NCBI GenBank assembly: GCA_036927565.1
Contig: JAYESD010000003.1
Location: 82,133,311 to 82,197,310 of the forward strand
Direction: 5' to 3'
Origin: Tuctoria greenei
Taxonomy: Eukaryota; Streptophyta; Magnoliopsida; Poales; Poaceae
DNA length: 64,000 bases
How positions within the stretch are numbered: the stretch's first letter is position 1; the number at the start of each line of letters is the position of its first letter. The position numbers were made by a program, and so were the translations under genes. Below, in pieces: positions 1 to 10,755 of the stretch. The notes beneath the pieces are model-generated. The model saw only the letters and a list, made by a program, of their open reading frames with translations. It made no database searches and was not told the origin of the DNA.

Positions 1-2842
1 CCAGGTTGTGCTTCTCGTTGGCCACCTTCGTCGCGAACACTATCGAAATGATATGAAACTAAGAGATTGCAATTAGTTATCATGAAAATTGAAGTTGATT
101 ATAACTCAAGAAGGATTTATATTAGTTAGGACTTGAAGTTCTGTTGTTAGACTGGACAGCAACAGAAAGGAAACAAGATGAATTTAGGCAATGGACATAT
201 GAGGTGAAATAGATATTGTTTTGTACATAGGGATGTGATCTCAATTTATACAGGTTCAACAGATGGTCTGAGCCTGAGAAAATTACAGTGATTTCATATG
301 GTCGTGAACGACTAACCAGGTATGTTTCAGATACAGCAAATGAATATTTTGGCCAACAAAATTTCTTAAGTGTTTAGCCTTATCTGAATTTTGGTTGTAA
401 TTCTGGATGGGTATCATGGCTACCAGTGGTTGTATCATACATATGGGGTCTCACTGGTTCCATGAAAATTTGTTTCATAATTTTCTAATCATTATATTGT
501 GAGATATTGAATTTACAATTGGGGATATTTTACTGATTTGTCTCTGTTGTTTTTGGGCATTATGTGACCAGTTAGGAAAATCTTCAGACTGAACTAGGTT
601 AATAAATCCCAATGAGTCTTACGTTATTACAGGTCTTCAGAAACTTACTAAAGAACATTTTGGCAAAATTTCAGATTTTTCTATGAAGTGAATCACCAGA
701 TAAAAATCAAACACGATTTAGCTTTGAAGGGCTCTACAGGAAAAACTAGGGTTTTTCATGAAGATTGGGTTGTAGTTCTGGTTAGTGTGGATAAATATCA
801 AACCAATAAAGTTGGTTTGACAAATTTTGAAGCTTTATAATGAGAGATATTCAATTTAGAAGTTTGCACAAGTTTCTGTACAAATTCTAAATGAATTTGA
901 CTATTTTTATGTGTATAGAGAATACACAGGTTATTTGACCATGTAATTGAAGTCTAATGACCCTGAGAGTTTTACTGGAGTTCAAGGATATTCAAATGAA
1001 AGTTCTGGAGAAATTTGGAAATTTTCCAAAGAGCAGAACTATAGGAATCAATTCTATAAACAATTTGCTTATTTGAATTATGGAGAAAATTCTATGGACT
1101 TTCATACAATTTCAAGTGCACCACTGGAAAGTATTCCTCATGCTGGTTCTATCAAATTTTATTTGGTAATTTTTGGACAATACTGCTAGGAGATATGGAT
1201 TTTTGAAGTGGGAACTAAATCTGGAATTTAAATTTCAATTGGAAAAGGTTTGAATAATGGCTGGGCCCACAGGATTTAAATTGGGCCAATCGGGATTAAG
1301 CAACACCGGACCACAGGGTTCACGAATGCAGCCACATGGGATCCTTGTCCGCACCAGATCTGGGCACGCATTGGTTAGACTGACGATCGGGGCCCACCCC
1401 AACTCGTCTTCAACCTCGCGCTGGCGGCGCTCGGGCGGCGCCCGACGGCGGCCCCTCGCCGCAGATTGCTCCAGCACATGGCGGCACCTCACTCTCACCG
1501 CCCCCACGGCGGTGGCGACGAGTAGGGTTTCGGCCAACACGAGTTCTCCTCGGCAAAGGCTAAAACATCCCGGAAATTGATCGGAGAGCATCCTGGGATC
1601 ACGAGGATGACCAAAATGAACTCCTATCGAGGTGGCAATGGCTGCATATACATGTTCGACGGCAACCGCGGCTTTTCAACCGGTGGGCGTAAGAACTTAC
1701 ATTCCTATGTGTATGGTCGATAACTTTTGGGCGTTTTCGCTAGGGTGTGCGCGAGAATGTTTAGAAGCTACTGGCTAAGCAATTCGAATAATTATTGCAC
1801 GTGTAAACCAAATTTGGGTGAAGATCCAAGGCAGGCAAAAGAACTAAGCATCGGTTCTTTGAGAAAAACCAGAGCTACAAGCTATGACAAAATCTGAAAC
1901 TTTGCGAGCATGAACTAGGCGTGATTGCGAACCTTTTTCCTTAAAGGATCGAAGCATGAAGACGCTTGTATCGCCAGGGCATCGACGGAGCAGAGGCCTC
2001 AGAACAGGGGAGTTCACCGGCGGCCCGCGGAACTTCAAAATGCGGTCAGCACACTGAGAAAAACGATAGACCAAATTGTGGTGATGATAGAGAAACCAGT
2101 TGGGTTACTTTTCCTATTGGAGCACGGCTCAACACTGCTTCTTTTGGCCGGCAAGCTTGAATGACGGCGATGTGGTGCGGTGCGGGCGGGAGGACGAAGA
2201 ACAGGGAAGAAATGCTGACCAGAGGCAATGGAATGAAGAAAAGGGCACCCAGCTCGGTTTATAAAGGCAAGGGCAGCTGTGGACAGGCTGTGGAGGAGAG
2301 GTGGCACATGCAGAAGGAGTGGTGTTGCCATGAGAGAAGCAGAGAAGTGAAATACGTTCAGCTTAGCTCCATGTCTGTATGACAAGTGGGTCCCAAAGCC
2401 CCTTCACTCAAACCTTCTCTGTACAAAGAAATATCCCACCAACTTGTGTCCAAAATTCATTAAACTTCGTAGATAGGCTCAAACAAATATCTTGGATTTG
2501 ATTCTGAAATTGGATTTCAAGTTTGGATATGTTTCATGTGAAATTCAAATTCAAATTTGAATTTGAATGGAATTCAATGTACCCATTGAATTAAATACAA
2601 TTAGTGCTCCAAATATTATGAAAATTTGTAGAGGTGCTAATTGGAATATTTGCAATTAAATGGTGAACTCAGATTTTTATCTTGGCAAAGTTTGAACATG
2701 AGCTAAATTTGAATTTTTGCATTCTCTCAATTGAGGTTTAAATTGGTTTGAATTTTTTCAGATTCTAGTTAAATTTCTTTTCCCCCTCTAAATTTCAACA
2801 TCTCCCATCTGAACTTTTCCTTTGTAATTTTGGGCTTTTACA
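1..2842 (-). mobile_element. Long LTR of a gypsy-type element (F), right part only
   Basis: AT-rich flanks around a GC-rich core (about 1380-1530) and the terminus GGGCTTTTACA mark the 5' end of a long minus-strand LTR whose other end is outside the window. It resembles solo LTR G in order and in patches: both have a TCGATAACTTTTxGGxGTTTT segment (1718 here, 13727 in G), a TATA-like box about 0.6-0.7 kb inside the terminus, and a TTTTACA end. The short ORFs over the GC-rich core on both strands have no recognisable domain and are not genes. Whether it is a solo LTR or part of a full element cannot be decided here. Confidence 0.6.
2258..2267 (-). promoter_or_regulatory. Probable TATA box of LTR F
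   Basis: The minus strand reads CCTTTATAAA, about 580 bp inside the LTR terminus, the same relative place as the TATA box of LTR G. Transcription would run leftward. Inferred from position and sequence only. Confidence 0.3.
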
Positions 2843-2872
2843 CCGGACTAGTCCGGCACCTATGGGTGGACA
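2843..2872. other. Remnant between LTR F and element D, with palindrome
   Basis: Thirty bases separate the two elements. The first 14 (CCGGACTAGTCCGG) are a perfect palindrome, a motif common in non-coding parts of grass retrotransposons. It may belong to LTR element E, seen again right of element D at 33050. Confidence 0.35.
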
Positions 2873-3738
2873 AGTCGGAGTCTGGTTCCGGCAATTCTCC
2901 CGATACTACCATTAGTAGACCGCGGAGTTTGTAGTTCGGTTGTGGGCGCGCAGAGATTCAGAACACGATGGCAAGTTGACACGAGGATTTACGTGGTTCG
3001 GGCCGCCTGAGCGTAATACCTTACTCCACGGGGTGTGTAGTTGTTGTATTGAGCGTCTGAGCACTTGTGAGCGTGTGTCAGAGCCGAGTCTAGAAGTCAG
3101 GAGAGTCCCCCCGTGTATCGCTCGACCAGTCCTGTTATAGTACAAGGACTGGTCGTTACATCATTAGCCTGGCCCGACATGTGGCCCTAGCGGTTACTGA
3201 TGCTTAATACAGAATTAATAAGCTTAATTACCCTTAATAGTGTGGTAACGCGCCTTAACAGTGTCGTTACTGGTATTAAGGGCCCTTCGATCGTGTGTCA
3301 TTAAGATGGTATTAATGACACTTAATCGGGTCTTAAAGTCTTTGATTGTCCCTTGAAGGTCCGAGCCTTTGGGGGTCCACAGTCTGTTTCCTAAGGAGAA
3401 GGCTGAAAGTCCGGCAGTTGGACATGTGACAGCTCCGGATCTTACCGTCTGGGACGGATAGGTCCAATGCTGTTGTACACGTGTCGGTACTGGAGCTTCC
3501 CTCTGTTGGGGGTTAGGTCCGGGGGTGCCATGCAAGTATTTAGCCCGGAGCTTTCCCATGTGTGGGATGTAGCTCCGGTTGCAGTATACACGTGGCAGCA
3601 CCGGGACTAACCATAGAGGAGAGGCAGGTACGGTCCCGTATGACACGTGGGGCCTTTGGAGGTCTTCAACTCAGATAGATGAAGTTCCTTTGGTCTTTTT
3701 ACAGTCCCAAGGAGTATACGGTACGCAGGGTACCGACA
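2873..3738 (-). repeat. 3' LTR of element D
   Basis: 866 bp, same length as its partner at 32184-33049. In the first ~290 bp I count about 17 differences, mostly transitions. It ends GGGTACCGACA. It contains the TATA motif CTATAAC (minus) within the inverted repeat CGACCAGTCC...GGACTGGTCG near 3122-3155. Confidence 0.9.
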
Positions 3739-3740
3739 GT

Positions 3741-3751
3741 GGCCCCCTGGG
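3741..3751 (-). other. Polypurine tract of element D
   Basis: Minus strand CCCAGGGGGCC directly 5' of the 3' LTR, the usual plus-strand primer position in LTR retrotransposons. Element A has the same tract at the same place. Confidence 0.75.
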
Positions 3752-4272
3752 CCCACCTCTGGGAGAGACCTTTTGGATGAAGTCATTCTGCCGGAGGTGG
3801 GTCATCCTTCAGTTTTGAGTCATGTATTCAAGGGTCTTTGGATGTGCTGTTGGCGGTCGTTCGCGGTTAAACCATCACCGCATGGCATATCCAGGATGCG
3901 GCAAGTGTGATTTGAGCGTGCGGATCTCACGCAATTGAAGGTCACCGGTTCTCGATACAAAAACCGTATCGGTTCCGCGCGCCATGTCAGGCTGCCGCCC
4001 TCGGGCTTCCCGCCTCTCATGATGACAACTGTTCGCCTGGGTAAGGTCCTCAACTTGATCGTCGGGGTGGCCTCGGGCCCCCTTGTCATTAGCATGGTGA
4101 AGTTTTTGAATTGTATTGTCGGCTCCTCTGCGGTTTCCATCCAAGCATTGCGGGGGCTTACTTAAGAAGGAAAGCGCACACCGTATGGGGATTCTTTACG
4201 CCTTCATTTGAACTTGCGCTCGAATCGTCCAAACTTTTGCCTACTTTTCATCTCTCGCCCCGCTGTGCTACG
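3752..4272. other. Leader of the accessory ORF in element D
   Basis: No long reading frame. It is collinear with 5883-6407 of element A, so it is the conserved upstream region of the antisense accessory ORF. Both copies share GCGGGGGCTTACTTAAGAAG about 100 bp before the start codon; no clear TATA box is visible. Confidence 0.5.
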
Positions 4273-4991
4273 ATGAAGTTGGGACTCCCCAAGAGCCGCA
4301 TCGGGAGCAAGAAGGAGTTGTCTAGGGTCTGGACCTACATGGGATGGTCCAGTGACTCCTTCGACAACGACATTCGCTGCAGCAAGCTTCCCTTCGAGAA
4401 GGAGCAAGCCGGAGATATGGTGTACTTCCTTTGGTACACCATGGCGGGTTTGATCCCGCCTTTCTCCACTTTCTTTCTGATGCTGCTAGATTTCTATGGT
4501 CTGCAGCTCCACCATCTTGGCCCCCACTCAATCTTGCTGGTGGCAACTTTCGTCCACTTTTGCGAGATGTGGGTGGGTGTGCCCCCTTGTGTGGAGTTGT
4601 TCCGTACTTTCTTCACTGTCCACCCGACCGGAAAGAGCGATGAGTTCATCGACTTCTATTACTTCGTGAAGCGGAAAAACTCCCCCCTCAAGTACTTGAG
4701 GTCCTTTCCTTCTGGCAAGTGGGATGACTGGAAGAAAGACTGGGTGGTCATCACCGTCGAGGGACACGAGAAGCTGGAGTTTCCTGAAGGCCTCCCTTTC
4801 ATCGACATCGACACTTGGAGTGACGTGCCGGAGCTGTTGAGGGAGTACAGGCCCATTCTGGACAGAATCCAGGAATGTGTCGAAGGTGGGGTGACCCCCT
4901 AGATGGTCTTCGGCAACTTCTTGACGAACAGGTGGGCCCCGCTAAGGGCTAGGAGCCGGCCTGCCTGGGCCTTCAACAGTGAGATGGATAT
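4273..4991 (+). pseudogene. Accessory ORF of element D, 5' part (PF04195-like)
   Basis: Start chosen at the ATG (MKLGLPKSRI) because the homologous ATG of element A is at the same place; the frame is open upstream but not conserved there. The product matches what I know as the 'putative gypsy type transposon' domain: FFLMLLDFYGLQLHHLGPHS, then VHFCEMWVGVPPCVELFRTF and a KWDDWKKDWV segment. A TAG replaces a glutamine codon at 4900-4902 (CAG in element A). The reading continues about 30 codons until element A is inserted, then resumes at 22175. Function is unknown; such ORFs occur as extra, often antisense genes in Tat-type elements. Confidence 0.75.
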
Positions 4992-5870
4992 TGCCGATGT
5001 TTGGATTCGGCAAATCTCCGACACTACCTTTGGTAGATCAAGGAGTTATAGTTCGGTAATGGGCGTGCAGAGATTCAAGAAGGTGAAAGACACGTGTACA
5101 CAGGTATTTACCTGGTTCGGGCCGCCTGAGCTTAATACCCTACTCCACGGGGTGTGTTGGTGATGTATTAAGCTTGTGAGTCTAGAAGAAGTTCCAGAAG
5201 AAGAAGCTCGTCTAGATCAGGGTGTTCAGCAGTGGTCTGGAACCATCCCTTGTGTATCGTCGACCAGTCCTTTTATAGTACAAGGACTAGTCATTACAAC
5301 GTTAGCCTTGCTCGACAAGTGGCCCCGGCAGTTACACATGCTTGATACACAATAAATGGAGTTAGTTACCCTTAATAGCCTGGTAATGGGCCTTAACAGC
5401 GCCGTTACCAGTATTAAGGACCATCCGATCGTGTGTCATTAATGTGGCATTAATGACACTTAATCAGGTCTTGAGGCTTTTGATTGATCCTTGAAGGTCC
5501 GGAGCCGTTGGGGGGTCCACTGGCCTGATAATTGAAGTTGACGGTCCGGCGGTTGCCACGTGGCAGCTCTAGAGCTCACCTCGTGGACGGGTAGGTCCGG
5601 TGCTGTTGGACACGTGTCATTACTGGACCTTCCCTCTGTCTGGGGTTAGGTCCAGGGGTGCCGTATTGGTATGCTGACGGGAGCTTCCCAAGTGTGGGTG
5701 ATAGCTCCGGTCTTGTGATACACGTGGCGGCCCCAGGACTAACCATGTCAGGGAAGCAGGTCTGGCTACGCCTAACATGTGGGGCCTTCGGAGGTCTTCA
5801 AATCTAGTATATGGAGTTTCCTTGTGATCTTTGCAATCCCAAGGGGTATCCGGTACGGAGGGTACCGACA
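4992..5870 (-). repeat. 3' LTR of element A
   Basis: Starts TGCCGATG and ends GGTACCGACA. About 7-8% different from its partner over the first ~185 bp by eye. The inverted repeat around the TATA box is kept (about 5261-5292). Confidence 0.92.
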
Positions 5871-5872
5871 GT

Positions 5873-5882
5873 GGCCCCCTGG
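5873..5882 (-). other. Polypurine tract of element A
   Basis: Minus strand CCAGGGGGCC immediately upstream of the 3' LTR, identical in position to that of element D. Confidence 0.75.
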
Positions 5883-6407
5883 ACTCACCTTCGGGAGAGA
5901 CCTTTTGTATGAAGTCATTTCGTCGGAGGTGGGTCCATTCTTCGGTTTCTGAACCGTGTCTTCAAGGGTCTTTGGTTGTGCCGTTGGCGGTAGTTCACAA
6001 TTAAACTTCTGCCGCGTGGCGTATCTTGGAGGCAGCAGGTGAGATCTCAGCATGCGGATCTCACGCAATTGAAGGTCGCCGATTCCCGATACGAAAATCG
6101 TATCGGTTCTGCGTGCCCTGTCAGGCCGCCGACTTCGGGTTTCCCGCCTTTCATGATGACAACCGTTTGCCTGCGGTAAGAACCTCAGCTTGGTCGTCGG
6201 GGTGACCTCGGGCCCCCTTGTCATTGGCGGGGTGAAATCTTTGACTGGTATCGTCGGCTCCTCTACGGTTTCCATCCAGGCGTTGCGGGGGCTTACTTAA
6301 GAAGGAAAGCACGCACCATTTGGGGTTCTTTACGCCTTTCAATCGATCTTGTGCTCAAACATTCCAAACTTTTGCTTGCCTTTCCTCTCTTGCCTCATTG
6401 TGCCGCG
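5883..6407. other. Leader of the accessory ORF in element A
   Basis: Collinear with 3752-4272. No supported gene; the minus-strand frame over 5772-6275 is a shadow. It presumably contains the promoter of the accessory ORF, but no TATA box stands out. Confidence 0.45.
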
Positions 6408-7780
6408 ATGGAGTTGGGTCTCCGCCAAAGCCGACTGAAGACCGATAACGATTTGAAGAAGGTTCGAGCCCTCATGGGATGGTCCCCTGACTTCTTCAAC
6501 CACCTGGTCTGCGGCGGCAAGCTTCTGTTCGAGAAGGAACACGCTGGCGACATGGTGTACTTCTCTACATACGCCATGGTGGGACTGATCCCACCTTTCT
6601 CCTCCTTCTTCTTGATGCTTCTAGACTTCTATGGTCTGCATCTTTACCCCCTTGGCCCCCACTCCATTCTGCTGGTGTCCATATTTATCCACTTCAGCAA
6701 GATGTGGGTGGGGATTCCCCCTGCATTGAGCTCTTCCGCACCTTCTTCACTGTCCAGACCATAGGTCGGAGCGACGAGTACCTTTGCTTCTATTATTTCA
6801 TGAAGCGCAAGATGTGCCCGTACAAGTACTTGTGGTCGTTCCCTTTTGGGAAGTGGGACGACTGGAAGAAGGACTGGATTGTAATCAGGGTGGAGGAGCA
6901 CGAGAAGCTGGAGCTGCTGGAAAGCCTCCCCAACATTGACACTGCAGTTTGGAGTGAAGCTCCGGTGCTGTCGGATGCCTTCGATCCTGCTCTGACCAGG
7001 ATCCACTTGTGTGTAGAAGGAGGAGTTACTCCCCAGGCGGTGTTTTGCAACTTCCATACCAACAGTTGGGCTCCGTTGATGAGGAGGGAGAAGTTGGCTT
7101 GGGCCCTCAACAGTATGCTGGACGACGACTGGATCATGACCGGTTTGAAGTCTAACATGGAGTGTGCAACTTTGGAGTTCCACCTGAAGAAATTCCGGCA
7201 CGGCATCGACGTCAAGGGCGACGATTTGGCTCCGCCGCCAGCTTTCCTCCCACTGAACATGGAGGCAGGATTCAGTAGGGAGCTCTGGCGGATGATGCTG
7301 GTGCTTGACGAGCTTGGTGTCATTAAGAGGCGCTCGACCACCGGGTGGGCGATCTTCGAAGCTCCGGAAGGTGGCTCCATTCCCGTCCCTAAACCAAGAA
7401 CCAAAGTCATTGGCAAGGGCAAGGAATTGGCCGAGCTCTTGAGCCGTAAGAGGAAGCATGCCGACAGAAGGGCCAGGCATACTTCTTCTGCGGCATCTCC
7501 TTCCCCCCAGAGGGGAAGGTCTACAACAGCGGTGTCTACTCCAGTAGCGGCTTCTTCCCGGGGTGCTAGCTCCGGCCAGGTGACTTTGGTCCCAGGGCCA
7601 GCTGAGGGCTCCAGGTCCGGAGGTCCTGCCCGGTCGAGGGGGGGCCTCGACTAGAGAAACGCCGGCAGCAGCAGCAAGCTCCAGGGGGCCCTCCGGGACT
7701 AACACGCCAGTGTCGGCTGGGGCCAGTCTGGAGCGTCCGAAGAAGAGGTTCCGCGGGAACTGGTGCGGAAGCCTTCCGAG

Positions 7781-7856
7781 GTAATTTTTATTTTTTACCC
7801 CAGTCAGTTGTTTTATTGTTAACCGTATTTTGAGTCTATTCATCCTTTATCCACAG
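7781..7856 (+). other. Intron of the accessory ORF (element A)
   Basis: GAG|GTAATTTTT to TTTATCCACAG|CG, T-rich. Element D has an intron of exactly the same length at the homologous place. The conserved splice sites and open frames on both sides support real splicing of the antisense transcript. Confidence 0.75.
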
Positions 7857-8561
7857 CGTGCCCAAGAAAAGGGCTGAAGCTCCGGTCCTTGCAGCAGTGA
7901 TTGAGGCTGTGCAGGCTGAAGATTCGGCTTCGATTCCAGCGCCGCCCAAGAGGTGGCTGAGGATGTGGCAGCCCTGGCGCCGGCTGTCGTGGTTTTGGAC
8001 GACTCATCCCCAGAAGCTCCCGTGGTAGCGCCGGACCACGGGATTGAAGATATACCAGCAGCGCTAGCTTTGGAGGTTGAAGCTCCGGGCTTAGATGCTG
8101 TGATGTTGGACGCTCCGACCACGGAGCCGGAGGAAGCTGCGATTCCGGCCCTAGAGCTGGATGTCGTTGAAGCCCCGGCAGTCGAGCCGGTGGTTGAGGA
8201 GGTCTCAGCGGTAGAGCCAGATATTTATGAAGCTCCGGCACTTGAGCCAGTCGTCGAGGAAGCTCCGGCGGCAGAGCCAGTTACTGTAGAAGTTCTAGCT
8301 ATGGAGCCGGCCGTTGAAGAGGTTCCAACATCCGAGCCAGTTGCTGTGGAGGCATCGGCGCCTGAGCCTATGGCAGTCGAAGTGCCAGCGCCGGAGCCCA
8401 TGATGGCTGAAGAGCCAGCACCTGAGCCTGAGGCGGAGGAAGCGCCTGCGCCGGAGCCAGAAGTGGTTTCTACTCCGACCGAACCTTCAACACCCGCTTC
8501 AGAAGCGGTGATCTCGGAGGTGCCCTCTGTTGAGCCAGGGGTGCCGTGACAAAGCTGCTAG

Positions 8562-8589
8562 CCCCCCCCCCCCCCCCCCCCCCCCCCCC
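8562..8589. repeat. (C)28 homopolymer
   Basis: Twenty-eight consecutive C inside the accessory ORF, between the repeat and coiled-coil parts. Element D has no such run at the matching site, so it is a local expansion or an assembly artefact. Confidence 0.9.
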
Positions 8590-10018
8590 GCCAAAGGGAC
8601 CAATTGTTGATGACCTGGCGGCTAGGCCTTCGGAACCAATTCCATAGGTCGGAACTTCTACTGCAAGCACTTCCTCGGCGGCGGTCGAGGCTATCCCGGA
8701 GGACGGCCCTAGTGCCGTGGAAGCTCAGGGTACCGCTCTCGTAGAGTGGGGACCCAATTTTTGTTGTTGAAGATCCGCTAGAGCCAGCGGAGAGGACCCC
8801 AGCAGGTCCGGACCTGATCCCCCTATTGTTGTCTATCGACAACGCCTGCTCCAGTCTTCACCAAGTCCAATTGGCCTTCTACCACGAAAGCAAGGCCCTC
8901 GAGGAGGAGCGCCAAACCCTTAGGAGGTGGCACAACCGACTCCATTTTGAGACAAAGCTAGCGCAGTCGAGGCTGGCTGACGACAAGGAGTGGGTGCAAA
9001 GGGAGAAGGTCCGCCTGGAGTACTGGGGAAAGTTGTTGGATGAGAGGGAAAGCATGACGCGGACCCTCGACAACAAGTCCTGGGCCATCTATGAGCAGGC
9101 CAAGGCTACAAATAGCGCAGCGGATGATCGCCTGGAAAGGCTCACTGCCATCCATGATAGTCTCATCAAGCGCTGATAGGCTCTTGAAGCGCGGGAAAAA
9201 TGGCTCGAAGATGAAGAGCAGAAATTCCTGGAGCTGCAAGATGACCTCGTGAAGAGGGAGGAGGAGCTTGTCCAAAAGACAGCTCTGGCTGACAAGAGCC
9301 TTGAAGAACACACCAAGAAATTGGAGGAGCGTTGCAAGGAAGAGGAGAAGAAGGCCTGGGAGCGAGGGCAGGAACTCTACAAGCAGGAGAATGCCATCAC
9401 CGCTAGGAGAAGAAAGTGCGGGGCTGGGAGAGAGATCTGGTCAACCGCCGGAACGAGATCCACTTCCGGGAGGAAGAGCTCAGCAAGCTCGAAAGGCAAG
9501 TTGCTGAAACGATTCAGCAGAATGCCAAAGAGGTGGAGCATCTTGCTCGGGAGAGCTCAGAGCTAGCAGCGGCCAAAAGATTCTTGGCGGAGATGCGTGG
9601 TGCAAGGGATGTGGAGTCCCAACAAGTTTGGGACTTCCTGGGCAAGGCCAATGACGCGCTGACGCCAATGGGCTTCAGTCCCATGCGTTCGGATGATCTG
9701 GAGTCGGAGCTGGACCAGGCATTGGAGGCGCAGGGGTCAGCAGGCAACAAGCTCTCCAAGGTGGGTGATGTCATCGCGGACCAATTGGAAATGGAGGGTC
9801 AGTCTCCGGCGAAGAATGTCGCAGAGTATGTGCTGATGTGCTACACCAGCCAGGACCCTCAATTCCCTCTGGACCCGGTGCTTGAATGTCCCATTGAAGG
9901 AGAGGGTGAAGCCGCCCGAGCCAACGTGTCGGAGGTGGCCCAGTTCTTCCACAGGGTCCAAGATCGTCTCCCTGTAGCTCCCGCTTGTATTCTCTCTTCT
10001 TCTTCTCCAATTTTGTAA

Positions 10019-10755
10019 TCTCTTGTCTCCAGATGAATGAAATCCAAATTTTTGTGAATTCGAATTTCATTTTTTGTCTTCAACACCTTTGTCTCGCTTG
10101 GCCCCCTGGTAGATGTACACAATTTGATTGTGAACATGTACCAAGAGGATGTAACAGTTGTTGAAGACTTGCGTGCTTCGAACTTGTAGAATGTTGGTCT
10201 GAAGTCTTCGATAATGTAGGCCCCCTGAGGCAGTCGGATCTTAGTGGCTCCAGCATTGACCATCGCCGGAGCTTAGTAGCTCCGGAGCATCGATGATTAG
10301 TCCTCTGGGGTGTCGGAGCTTTGGCAGCTCCAGCAGTGACCTCTGTCAACACATGTTTTGTCAACGTTAGACTCCACTTTAGAGTCTTTCCACCGTCTTC
10401 ACATTGACGACTTGCCTCCTAGCTTGACTGGAACTGAGTAGCTCCAGAGATTCTCGATGTCAATGCTTGAACATTGACCACAAGCCGCCTAGAGGATGTC
10501 GGAGCTTATTTATTTTTCCTGCACACTGAAGCCAAGAAAAATAGTTAAATCCATTTCCTATCTATAACTTCATTGCGGCTTACTGTTCCTGAGAAAGTTT
10601 TAGGTCGAACACAATTCTAAATACAATCAAGAGCGCCGTCTAGCTTCCTTCAGGTCCGATTGTTTCTGGACTTGCCTTACTTCGGCCTGCCAAGGTGTAG
10701 GTAGAGTGGCGTACTTAGGGTGCAGGACCAGGCTAAGTCGATAGCACACTCCGGC
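10019..10755. repeat. Non-coding 3' region with AGCTCC hairpins (element A)
   Basis: Follows the accessory ORF. It starts with a plant-like 3' end (TTTTGTAATCTC, AATGAAATCC near 10013-10045). It then has repeated short hairpins such as CGGAGCTTAGTAGCTCCGG (10265-10283) and variants near 10315 and 10427, and ends at the target site of LTR G. Element D has a homologous region. Confidence 0.6.

Larger units (their letters stand above)
6408..10018 (+). pseudogene. Accessory ORF of element A: PF04195-like + Ala/Glu/Pro repeat + coiled coil
   Basis: Start at ATG 6408 (MELGLRQSRL), aligned with element D. Exon 1 has the conserved segments FFLMLLDFYGLHLYPLGPHS and KWDDWKKDW. A one-base shift near 6716 moves the frame from the first to the second half of the domain, and the frame is lost again near 7640. 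A 76-bp GT-AG intron (7781-7856) precedes an acidic repeat region (about 7953-8549) rich in units like EAPALEPVVE. A run of 28 C breaks the frame at 8562. The rest (8826-10018) is a long coiled coil (FYHESKALEEERQTLRRW, then Lys/Glu-rich heptads) ending in a short globular part with QQVWDFLGKANDALTPMG. It converges on pol. Function unknown; a structural or Gag-interacting role is only a guess. Confidence 0.75.

Noticed and set aside
6644..7843. 399-codon minus-strand frame
   Set aside because: Exact shadow of the accessory ORF; the plus-strand frame has the conserved domain and homologue in element D.
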